Below are positions 57,006 to 64,000 of a stretch of 64,000 nucleotides of DNA, one piece after another (position 1 is the first letter of the stretch; the number at the start of each line of letters is the position of its first letter). The notes beneath the pieces are model-generated. The model ran no database searches. It saw only the letters and a program-made list of their open reading frames with translations, and was not told the DNA's origin. The stretch comes from Photorhabdus laumondii subsp. laumondii (GTDB taxonomy: Bacteria; Pseudomonadota; Gammaproteobacteria; Enterobacterales; Enterobacteriaceae). The translations under genes and the position numbers were made by a program. The stretch spans positions 2,542,001 to 2,606,000 of the forward strand of contig NZ_CP024901.1 of assembly GCF_003343245.1 (NCBI RefSeq), given 5' to 3'.

Positions 57006-58616
57006 TTAATGCTTAATAACATAGAGATCTTTCGATGACATAAGACCAAGTGGACTGATATAATATCCGCCAATATAAGGTTTTATTAATTTGGCACTAA
57101 CATAGTAATAAATAGGAATTGACGGGACATCTTTTGTAAGAATATCTTGTGCTTGCTGGAAATATTCTATGTTGTTTGTTGCTTTGGCTTTACTGATCAG
57201 ATCATCATAAATATCATTATGATATAATGATGTATTATTAGAACTATTGGTGACAAAATTATTTAAAAACGAAGCAGGATTATCGTAATCAGCTATCCAT
57301 GCGTATCTTACCAAATCAAAATTACCTTGATGCATGGTGTCTAACATTGTTTTCCATTCTTGATTCTGTAAAACAGCATCCACACCTAGATTTTTCTTCC
57401 ACATTGAGGTGACTGCAATAGCAATCCTTTTATGATCCTCTGATGTATTGTAAAGAAGATTAAATTTCAATGGATTATTTCTGTTATAACCCGCTTCATT
57501 CAATAACTGCCGGGCTTTTTCAATTCTTTTTGCCAACGTCCATGATGCATAATCAGGCTGTTTTAAGTTCATTCCGCCTATATTTGGTGGAGTATTATTA
57601 TAGGCTGGCTTTTGGCCTTGCCCTAAGACTTTATTTGTTATGATATCTTTGTCTAAAGCCAGATTTAATGCCTGTCTGACTCTAATATCGTTAAAAGGGG
57701 CTTTTTGGGTATTAAATTCGTAATAATAAACACCTAATTTAGGTGAAATATGAACTTGATTACCTAACTTGGTTTTTAATGATTTAAATAAAACCGATGG
57801 AATACCCTTTGTAATATCTATTTCTCCTGCTAAATAACGGTTTACCACCGCTGTTTCTGATGTGACGTTAAGATAGGTGACTTTATTAATTACGGTGTGT
57901 TTATTATCCCAATATTGTGGATTCCTGATGCCAATCACCTTCTCATTGACGATCCATTCAGAGAGTTTGAATGGGCCACTACTGACAAACACATTTGGTT
58001 GAGTCCATTTTTCACCATACTTCTCAACCGCTTTTTGGCTGATAGGAACCATAACTGGGTGTGCCAGCATATTTAAAAAATAGGATAGCGGTTGCTCTAA
58101 TGTTACTTCTACCGTTAAATTATCCAATGCTTTTACACCTAATTCATTGGCTTTTTTCTTACCAGCAAGAATATCTTTGGCATTTACTATATACATGTTT
58201 TCAATATAACTGCCATACGGGGATGCCATTTGGGGATCAATTAAACGTCTCCAACTAAAAACCACATCATGAGCGGTAATAGGTGAACCGTCAGACCATT
58301 TTATTCCTTCTCTTAGATGAAATACCCAGGTTTTATTATCGTTGGTTTCCCAACGGATCGCTAAATTAGGATTAAACTTACCATCATTTCCTATACTAAT
58401 TAATCCACTAAAAAAGTCGTTTATAATATCAAACTCAACATCACTTTCAACTTTATGCACGTCAAGAGAAGCAGGTTCTGAGCCATTATGACGAACAATA
58501 TTCTGGTTGGTTGCCAGTTGTGTACCGGGTGGAATAATTGCTGCATGAGCTAATGTCAAGCTTCCAAGCACAATTCCTGTGAATAAGGATATGTTTTTTA
58601 TTGTTTTTTTCATCAT
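57006..58616 (-). CDS. Oligopeptide-binding protein, OppA/MppA family
   Basis: A 536-residue periplasmic binding protein with a signal peptide (about residues 1-25, LAHA|AIIPPG). NLAIRWETNDNKTWVFHLRE, GIKWSDGSPITAHDVVFSWR and RVRQALNLALDKDIIT are typical of class C (SBP_bac_5) peptide-binding proteins. It captures oligopeptides for an ABC importer; no permease genes adjoin, so it probably feeds a system encoded elsewhere, like MppA. A recent duplication of oppA is another possibility. Confidence 0.93.
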   Translation of the reverse strand: MMKKTIKNISLFTGIVLGSLTLAHAAIIPPGTQLATNQNIVRHNGSEPASLDVHKVESDVEFDIINDFFSGLISIGNDGKFNPNLAIRWETNDNKTWVFHLREGIKWSDGSPITAHDVVFSWRRLIDPQMASPYGSYIENMYIVNAKDILAGKKKANELGVKALDNLTVEVTLEQPLSYFLNMLAHPVMVPISQKAVEKYGEKWTQPNVFVSSGPFKLSEWIVNEKVIGIRNPQYWDNKHTVINKVTYLNVTSETAVVNRYLAGEIDITKGIPSVLFKSLKTKLGNQVHISPKLGVYYYEFNTQKAPFNDIRVRQALNLALDKDIITNKVLGQGQKPAYNNTPPNIGGMNLKQPDYASWTLAKRIEKARQLLNEAGYNRNNPLKFNLLYNTSEDHKRIAIAVTSMWKKNLGVDAVLQNQEWKTMLDTMHQGNFDLVRYAWIADYDNPASFLNNFVTNSSNNTSLYHNDIYDDLISKAKATNNIEYFQQAQDILTKDVPSIPIYYYVSAKLIKPYIGGYYISPLGLMSSKDLYVIKH

Positions 58617-58966
58617 GATTTCTCCAGTAATAACGCGTTTTTTCAGATTGATACTACAAATTGGGCAATACCCGATATTATTTCTTCTGTAAATGGGATT
58701 TTAGTTTTAAATTTAATGGAACAAAGACGTACGCGAATGGTATTCGGCCAGATCCTATGGTTGTATTCAATAGTCAGAGCTTCCTGTTTATGACTTGTTC
58801 TACCAAGAGGAATGAGTAGTGGTCAAGCATATTCACATGTTTATAACTGTAACTAAACGGCTATAACTTGGCTTCGTCCCATGAATTTTTTGTAAATACT
58901 CAATTGACAGAACTCTGATCAACTTCTACCTTTATTTTTAACTACGGTTAAAAAGGGGGAAAGAAT
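58617..58966. other. Divergent promoter region of oppA-like and the candidate RiPP operon
   Basis: About 350 bases with no gene. A consensus TTGACA lies at 58904-58909, with a weak -10 (TACCTT at 58927-58932). Confidence 0.5.
58904..58932 (+). promoter_or_regulatory. Candidate promoter of the precursor peptide gene
   Basis: TTGACA, 17-base spacer, TACCTT. The -35 is perfect; the -10 matches 3 of 6. It lies 35 bases before the peptide start. Confidence 0.35.
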
Positions 58967-59104
58967 ATGGCTACTCTTGAACAGATTTTAGAAGATCTAA
59001 ACGAACTTGATTTCATACAAGCACAAGACAATGTTGAAGTTATGAGGAATGAGGAAGGCTGTTTCGTTCATGTTCGAATGATCGCTTATGATGATTTGGT
59101 CTAA
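58967..59104 (+). CDS. Candidate RiPP precursor peptide, 45 residues
   Basis: ATG at 58967 follows GGGGGA at ideal distance, and the frame of 45 codons ends with TAA at 59104. The first half, MATLEQILEDLNELDF, is acidic and helical, like a leader peptide; the second part contains RNEEGCFVHVRMIAYDDLV, a plausible core with one Cys, one His, two Arg and a Tyr. It is unlike any protein I can name. It is followed by a terminator-like hairpin and then by three genes suited to modification and export (HEXXH protein, methyltransferase, ABC transporter). Gene size, strong translation signal and neighbours support the precursor role; none is proof. Confidence 0.72.
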   Translation: MATLEQILEDLNELDFIQAQDNVEVMRNEEGCFVHVRMIAYDDLV

Positions 59105-59113
59105 TTATAAATA

Positions 59114-59149
59114 GGGGGGATTTGATTCGACAGTATCCCCTCTTTTTTT
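59114..59149 (+). terminator. Attenuator-like terminator after the precursor gene
   Basis: GGGGAT and ATCCCC pair around a 13-base loop, followed by TCTTTTTTT. It lies between the peptide gene and the modification genes, so most transcripts would end here and the peptide would be made in excess. Confidence 0.8.
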
Positions 59150-59164
59150 CAAAGGGGGTATAGT

Positions 59165-60037
59165 GTGATACACCTCATTGGTATTAACGAGGTTTACAGA
59201 AATCTAGCTGTTCTTAGTGCATTAAAATCAAAAACGGCTCCCAAAACGTCTGAAGAATTGGAGCTTGGATTTCATAATTTTTTAAAGGGCTATCAACCCA
59301 ACGTTCCGCGGTTAGAGAGTGTAGGAACTCAGATAGTCGAGGATCCTGAAATGGAAGACAAGCTGGTAGAGCTTTATCGAACAGACGCTTTGTTAAATGA
59401 TAGAGATCAATCGTCTCTGATTGGCGATAGTCTAAAAGACGATGTTCGTAAGCAACGACTGGAGTTTTTGTTAGCTGCATTAGAAGAATTGAAGCTAAGG
59501 ATGCCACAGATATACGCTGTATTTCAGATGGCGATAGATAGTTTATTTCTGAGAGACTCAAAGAATTCAGGGGGCGGTTCCACCTCGAATGCTGTGGGTG
59601 TGATTTGGATCAACAGCCGTAAACACTGGCACGTACAAGATCTCACGGAATTATTGGTCCATGAACTTACTCATAATTTAGTTTTTATAGACGAACTCCG
59701 ATATTTGCACTTCCATGACTACAAGCTTCTCCAGAATGAAGCCAATTTTGCAAAATCAGCAATACTCAACATTAAGCGCCCTATCGATAAAGTCTTTCAT
59801 AGTATCGTCGTAGCTGTAGAAGTTCTTTTGGTGAGACGAAACTATCTCGGAGAACCAGAAAAATGCCACGTTCATCCGCCATCGGATAAGATGCTTATAC
59901 AGGCGCTGGAAGCATTAAATTCTTTGGCCGATCTTCCTAATTATAAGGATTTAATCACGGAAAGAGGCCAGTCAATTATGCAGAAGTGTCAGGGGTATCT
60001 TGATCTGATGGTAGGACGAGAGAAGAAGCTTGCATAA
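59165..60037 (+). CDS. HEXXH-motif protein, candidate peptide-modifying enzyme or peptidase
   Basis: A 290-residue soluble protein starting at GTG 59165 behind AAAGGGGG. LTELLVHELTHNLVFIDELR contains H166-E-x-x-H170, the metal site of zincin peptidases and also of HEXXH-type peptide-modification proteins found in RiPP clusters (a family that, from memory, includes 2-oxoglutarate-dependent peptide beta-hydroxylases). The preceding sequence GGGSTSNAVGVIWINSRKHW fits an edge strand before the metal helix. Glu or His ligands after the motif may be in RYLHFHDYKLLQNEANF. It overlaps the methyltransferase gene by 1 base. It could cut the leader or hydroxylate the core. Confidence 0.8.
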   Translation: MIHLIGINEVYRNLAVLSALKSKTAPKTSEELELGFHNFLKGYQPNVPRLESVGTQIVEDPEMEDKLVELYRTDALLNDRDQSSLIGDSLKDDVRKQRLEFLLAALEELKLRMPQIYAVFQMAIDSLFLRDSKNSGGGSTSNAVGVIWINSRKHWHVQDLTELLVHELTHNLVFIDELRYLHFHDYKLLQNEANFAKSAILNIKRPIDKVFHSIVVAVEVLLVRRNYLGEPEKCHVHPPSDKMLIQALEALNSLADLPNYKDLITERGQSIMQKCQGYLDLMVGREKKLA

Positions 60038-60915
60038 TGGTTGAAATAAAAGGCTCTATGGAAGCATTTCCGCTTTTGTACCATTCGAGAATGCTTGCTG
60101 ATGAACATCGTTTGAACTGCTTCAAAACTGCAATCGATAGGATTGTTCAAGAGGATTCTCATGTAGTTGATTTGGGGGGAGGAACTGGAGTTCTAACTCA
60201 GATGTTAGCTCAGAAAACTAATGGATTAGTTACTTATATAGACATGTTGGAAGCTAGTAGTATTGTTGCTCAAATACTCAATAGGGGCTTAAGAAAAAAT
60301 ATCCAGTACATTAGCAAAAAATCTTTTGATGTCCAGTTGAAGAATCCGCCGGATGTTCTTGTGACAGAAACCTTGGGTTATTTTGGAATCGACGAGGGTA
60401 TTGTTGAGATCTGCCACGATTTTTGTACTAGACACTCAAGTATCAAAGTGCTGATTCCTTCTAAAGTGAGTCTTAAATATCAATTTATACACTTGCCTGA
60501 ACTGAACGCTGATTTTGATCTTTTATTGAGTAGTTACGCCTCTCGATTTGGTCCTGTCCCGGCAGAACTAGTGTCCGGGTTTGAATGTTTATTCTGCAAT
60601 TTAATTAGAAAAAAAATTATCAAATCAGATGGAGTGGAAGTCTGCTCTGAACCAAAACTTATTCGCCGATTTAATCTTGGACTGGATAAGAGCTCAGATA
60701 TAGAGTATTCCGTCGAATGCAAGGCGTCTCAACGTGCAAATGCTATCCATTTTTATTTTGAGGCTGAGCTTGCAGACGGAGTTAAGTTAAGTAATTACGT
60801 ATTCGAACCTAAGACGCATTGGCTTCACAGTTATGCAGGAATTCCCAGAGGAATTTCCAGTGGACAATTGAAGTTTGTATCTACTGAAAGAAAAATAAGA
60901 TTAAGATGGAAGTAA
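60037..60915 (+). CDS. SAM-dependent methyltransferase with protein arginine methyltransferase features
   Basis: A 292-residue class I methyltransferase. VVDLGGGTGVLTQML (about 42-56) binds SAM. VTETLGYFGIDEGIVE contains Glu111 and Glu120 in the arrangement of the PRMT double-E hairpin, and KTHWLHSYAGI (about 259) carries a THW loop as in PRMTs. A C-terminal beta-rich domain follows, as in PRMTs. The precursor peptide upstream has two Arg, so peptide arginine methylation is a specific testable idea. It overlaps the HEXXH gene by 1 base and the transporter gene by 10 bases. Confidence 0.82.
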   Translation: MVEIKGSMEAFPLLYHSRMLADEHRLNCFKTAIDRIVQEDSHVVDLGGGTGVLTQMLAQKTNGLVTYIDMLEASSIVAQILNRGLRKNIQYISKKSFDVQLKNPPDVLVTETLGYFGIDEGIVEICHDFCTRHSSIKVLIPSKVSLKYQFIHLPELNADFDLLLSSYASRFGPVPAELVSGFECLFCNLIRKKIIKSDGVEVCSEPKLIRRFNLGLDKSSDIEYSVECKASQRANAIHFYFEAELADGVKLSNYVFEPKTHWLHSYAGIPRGISSGQLKFVSTERKIRLRWK

Positions 60916-62285
60916 AAAAGTCGGCTATTGAATTTTTAATTAATAAAGCATTTGCTTTTGCTTTGCTTTTTCTTATTGTCCAACAGTTGATTGTGGCTTC
61001 CTCTACTTATTGGATAGCGGGGCTGGCAAAACAGGTAAGTGCTAATGAGAATTTTACTCTGTATCTTGTCCTTTTTATACTTTCTCTTACACTCGTCTAT
61101 ATTCCTTCTAGCTTAGCTGCGGTTTTTCTTGAGAAGTCTAAGTTTCTTGCACTTGAAAAATATGTAGAAAGGTTTCGTCTTAATTTCTGGAATCGGGCTT
61201 CTATTCGAACGAGTAAAGAGTTTAAAGACTATCATTTGCCCTATGTGTCCTCAGAAGGGTTTCTGGTTTTTAATGAAAGTTCCAAATTTATCTTTGATTG
61301 GGCCTCTGTTGTTCTAAATGTTTCATTGAATGTACTTGCTCTTTCTCTTGTCCTTGATACGTCGATTGCATGGTCCTACCTTGTTGGTCTTGCCTTTGTT
61401 TCGAGCGTCATTTTTTTCTTTAGAAAAAGAATTCATGTAAAGGGCGCAGAAGCACAATCTGCCAGAACAGCCCTTCAACGTGTTTTATCTTTGGCGTGGG
61501 ACAATTTCCTATTGGGCAATAAATACAACCAGTCTCTTTATCAAAGTGAACTGAAAGTCCGACAGAGTTTGGCTTTAGGAACAGCCGTCCGTAGCCAATA
61601 CTGGAATAATCTTGCTTCAGCGTTGGGAATGCTACTAATGATGGCACCGGTACTTGTCTGGACAAGTGTTCTCTTCTTGGAGAATATGGACAATCCTTCT
61701 GTTCTCACGGTTCTAGTTGCAACCTTACCTCGCCAGGTTCTTATTCTTCAGCACGCGTATGTCGTGATTTTCTATTCTACGAGTTGGTCGGCATTGAGTG
61801 CGAGGCTCAAGGGGCTAGGACAGGCTGCAGAAACTCCAAAGACATCGCAGAATTTGGAGGAACGAATCCAATGGAATCGTTTGAAATACGAAACTCATGG
61901 CACTTTGCCAGACTTGGCAAGTTTAAAAGAACTTATTATTAAGCCAGTCCCGTCGTCTGGCCGAATCACAATTAGGGGGCCGAATGGAGTGGGTAAGTCT
62001 ACTTTTCTTTGCTGGCTCAAGGAGCAATTGGGTGAATCGGCTTATTACCTTCCGGCACATCATGAACTTGTTTTTGAAAAAACTAATGAAAGGAATCTGT
62101 CGACTGGGCAGGAACTGCGGGAATTTCTTAAGGAAATCTCTGTTAAAGCAGTGGATAAGATAGAGATCCTGATGTTAGATGAGTGGGATGCTAATTTAGA
62201 TCTTCAATCTCGTCAGGTATTCAGCAAGCTTATCGATAAGCTAAGTGAGTCTTTGCTGATTGTGGAGGTTCGCCACAACGTGTAA
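60906..62285 (+). CDS. ABC half-transporter (membrane domain plus ATPase)
   Basis: A 459-residue protein. Residues about 1-300 contain five or six membrane helices; residues about 335-459 form a short ATPase domain with GPNGVGKSTF (Walker A, about 358), LSTGQELREFL (signature), ILMLDEWDANLD (Walker B) and VEVRHNV ending just after the H-loop His. The NBD is clearly shorter than usual and has no C-terminal tail. No N-terminal C39 peptidase domain is present. It should export the modified peptide. Last gene of the set. Confidence 0.88.
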   Translation: MEVKKSAIEFLINKAFAFALLFLIVQQLIVASSTYWIAGLAKQVSANENFTLYLVLFILSLTLVYIPSSLAAVFLEKSKFLALEKYVERFRLNFWNRASIRTSKEFKDYHLPYVSSEGFLVFNESSKFIFDWASVVLNVSLNVLALSLVLDTSIAWSYLVGLAFVSSVIFFFRKRIHVKGAEAQSARTALQRVLSLAWDNFLLGNKYNQSLYQSELKVRQSLALGTAVRSQYWNNLASALGMLLMMAPVLVWTSVLFLENMDNPSVLTVLVATLPRQVLILQHAYVVIFYSTSWSALSARLKGLGQAAETPKTSQNLEERIQWNRLKYETHGTLPDLASLKELIIKPVPSSGRITIRGPNGVGKSTFLCWLKEQLGESAYYLPAHHELVFEKTNERNLSTGQELREFLKEISVKAVDKIEILMLDEWDANLDLQSRQVFSKLIDKLSESLLIVEVRHNV

Positions 62286-62412
62286 GCGACTCTTTGGGAG
62301 TACCCTTTTTATCGACGGTGAGGGTATCGAACTGCTGCTTTATCACTGAGTCAGGGCTTGCCTCAGATTTTGTTACCACTGAACACTCCTGTATCCTTGC
62401 CTGTTTCAGCCA

Positions 62413-62539
62413 TATACCCGTTATCTTTCAAGTTGCCTCTTTGTTGGCTGCACTCGCTCACCCCGGTCACATAGTTACCTATGCTCCCGGGGATTCACTC
62501 CCTTGCCGTCGCGATGCATCTTGAAATCCATTGGGTATA
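62413..62539 (-). repeat. ERIC element, first of a tandem pair
   Basis: Starts TATACCCGTTATCTTTCAAG and ends CCATTGGGTATA, complete. Confidence 0.93.
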
Positions 62540-62663
62540 TATCCGTTATCTTTCAAGTTGCCTCTTTGTTGGCTGCACTCGCTCACCCCAGTCACATAGT
62601 TATCTATGCTCCCGGGGATTCTCTCCCTTGCCGTCGCGATCCATCTTGAAATCTATAGGGTAT
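62537..62663 (-). repeat. ERIC element, second of a tandem pair
   Basis: Starts TATATCCGTTATCTTTCAAG and ends TCTATAGGGTATA. It shares its terminal TAT with the previous copy, same orientation. Confidence 0.93.
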
Positions 62664-62961
62664 ATGTTGTCTCCGGTGTTATTACATTAACTGGACAATG
62701 AAGATGCACAGTGCTGTGTATTTATCCAGTTATGGGCAGTATATTACAAACAAGGGGACAGGGTATATGTTTTGATGCAGATTTGATGTAGAGAAAGATT
62801 GGGCAATGTACCTCAGTACTTATTCACAGGAATGATGTGAAATATTTACTATTTCTCTTTTCTTTAATTACATTGTTAGATTATTAATATAATCATTGAA
62901 TTCATATGTTATGAAATAAACAACTGCGCAATAATTAAAGTCATTATTTATATTTTGTTTT

Positions 62962-63088
62962 TATATCCGTCATCTTTCAAGTTGCCTCTTTGTTGGCTGC
63001 ACTCACTCACCCCCGTCACATAGTTTGCTATGCTCCCGGGGATTCGCTCCCTTGCCGCCGCGATGCATCTTGAAATCCATAGGGTATA
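62962..63088 (-). repeat. ERIC element, full length
   Basis: Starts TATATCCGTCATCTTTCAAG and ends CCATAGGGTATA. Central palindrome intact. Confidence 0.93.
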
Positions 63089-63427
63089 TACAATGATGTG
63101 CTTTATTAAACAGAATAATGAGTTAATGGTAAATAAATTTTTAGGATTTACCATGATAATACAGTCTAATATGGTGTAATCAATTATTTTGTAGGCTGAA
63201 TATAATGATATTAAAATAATAATATATTTGTTTATGGATATTTATCATCGGTTTTATTACATGGGTAAAATAATCTATCAGTTAGTTTTACGTAATTCAC
63301 AAATAACGATTATATTAGCCAGGAGTATTGAAAATACTTATTTATGATTATGGTGATATGTCTTCATTAGCCTATTTTATAGCTAGAAAAATTGACATTA
63401 TCAATCTATGTATAAATGGTAACCAAT

Positions 63428-64000
63428 ATGCAGAGAACTCAAAGAGTTGTTATTACAGGTATGGGCACCGTAACACCAATTGGTGAAGATATTGAATCAT
63501 GTTGGCAAAGTATTATCGAGAAACAACATCAATTTCGCAGAATTGAATTTCCTAACTCATTCATTAATTCACGTTTCTTTTCTTTCCTTGCACCCAATCC
63601 ATCACGTTATCAGTTATTACCAAAAAAGTTGACTCATATGCTTTCTGACTGCGGAAAAATGGCGTTGAAAGCGACTTATCAAGCTTTTACCCAAGCATTT
63701 GGCGTGAACGTATCACCTGTTGAATATTACGATAAATACGAATGTGGGATCATACTTGGTAGTGGCTGGGGAGCTGTCGATAATGCCGGAGATCATGCCT
63801 GCCAGTATAAGGAAGTTAAATTAGCTCATCCCATGAGTAATCTTATCACCATGCCAAGTTCCATGACGGCGGCGTGTTCGATCATGTATGGACTACGTGG
63901 TTATCAGAATACCATTATGGCTGCTTGCGCAACGGGTACAATGGCGATAGGTGATGCCTTTGAAATTATTCGCTCAGGGCGGGCAAAATGTATGATTGCC
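63428..64000 (+). CDS. Beta-ketoacyl-ACP synthase (FabF/KAS II-like), N-terminal part
   Basis: The frame runs from ATG 63428 past the right edge (191 codons). VVITGMGTVTPIGEDIESCW is the typical start of FabF-like condensing enzymes, and TIMAACATGTMAIGDAFEII contains the catalytic Cys167. The middle has CGIILGSGWGAVDNAGD. The His pair lies beyond the edge. It differs from housekeeping FabF in the Cys loop region (AACATGTMA), so a biosynthetic pathway for an unusual lipid or polyketide starting here is possible. No strong Shine-Dalgarno is seen before the ATG. Confidence 0.88.
   Translation, partial: MQRTQRVVITGMGTVTPIGEDIESCWQSIIEKQHQFRRIEFPNSFINSRFFSFLAPNPSRYQLLPKKLTHMLSDCGKMALKATYQAFTQAFGVNVSPVEYYDKYECGIILGSGWGAVDNAGDHACQYKEVKLAHPMSNLITMPSSMTAACSIMYGLRGYQNTIMAACATGTMAIGDAFEIIRSGRAKCMIA

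Larger units (their letters stand above)
62286..63427. other. Long intergenic region with three ERICs
   Basis: No gene seen. 62286-62412 carries an uninterrupted minus-strand frame of about 40 codons (KQARIQECSVVTKSEASPDS), possibly a decayed gene end. ERICs follow at 62413-62663 (tandem pair) and 62962-63088; the rest is AT-rich and should hold the ketosynthase promoter. Confidence 0.6.

Noticed and set aside
59165..60037. HEXXH protein as an ordinary secreted zinc protease
   Set aside because: It has no signal peptide or membrane segment and sits in a peptide-modification context; a cytosolic role is more likely, although peptidase activity is not excluded.
62294..62690. Short plus-strand open frames across 62294-62690
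   Set aside because: They translate ERIC DNA and shift with each copy; no start signals or conserved domains.

Overview
The window looks like a Photorhabdus chromosome (P. luminescens/laumondii group; species not resolved). It is AT-rich, carries about a dozen ERIC elements (roughly 127-bp imperfect palindromes, plus deleted and half copies), and contains the stilbene genes stlCDE, an indigoidine-type NRPS locus, a Yersinia-type ureABCEFGD urease operon, fnr-uspE and pntAB. No tRNA, rRNA, CRISPR array or complete insertion sequence was seen.

Layout. 1-2.3 kb: chaperone-usher fimbrial genes (minus strand; usher runs off the left edge). 3.1-4.2 kb: a GC-rich, foreign-looking alpha/beta hydrolase whose nucleophile is Ala. 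4.3-5.7 kb: an ArcD-like antiporter. 6.8-9.2 kb: stlC-stlD-stlE for the isopropylstilbene/dialkylresorcinol pathway. 9.3-13.7 kb: a YdgH-like protein and pntAB. 13.8-14.4 kb: a ParE-type toxin-antitoxin pair. 14.5-21.6 kb: a nickel transporter and the urease operon. 21.6-23.5 kb: uspE and fnr. 24-33 kb: a collinear set (UPRTase, tautomerase, HAD phosphatase, two DUF606 transporters, DUF4243 protein, IndC NRPS, IndA/PsuG) that encodes indigoidine and perhaps a C-nucleoside of the minimycin type.

33.2-34.1 kb is a rearranged scar: an orphan higA, the last codons of higB, a 333-bp fragment of mhpD and half an ERIC. The same 333 bp lie inside the intact mhpD at 47.5-48.3 kb. Between the two copies sits a nine-gene operon (34.7-47.1 kb). 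It encodes a fused diiron oxidase-like/class III aminotransferase/ATP-grasp-like protein, an E1-like ThiF enzyme, a 2OG dioxygenase, a GNAT, a CapA-like protein, two ATP-grasp ligases, an MFS exporter and an amidase. I do not recognise the product; it reads as an NRPS-independent amino-acid or peptide natural product.

47.5-55.6 kb: mhpD, mhpC and hcaR run opposite to hcaE-hcaF-hcaC-hcaB-mhpB-hcaD, for phenylpropionate/cinnamate dihydroxylation and ring cleavage. The stilbene pathway starts from cinnamate, so the same window holds genes that would use and genes that would destroy that precursor. 55.6-57 kb: a foreign ParE module inserted in an antitoxin remnant and flanked by inverted two-hairpin repeats. 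57.0-58.6 kb: an OppA-family binding protein.

58.9-62.3 kb: a compact candidate RiPP system: a 45-residue precursor with a strong Shine-Dalgarno sequence, a terminator-like attenuator, a HEXXH protein, a methyltransferase with arginine-methyltransferase hallmarks (double-E loop, THW) and an ABC half-transporter. With the nine-gene island, this is the best candidate for an undescribed system. The window ends with three ERICs, two of them in tandem, and the 5' part of a FabF-like ketosynthase gene.
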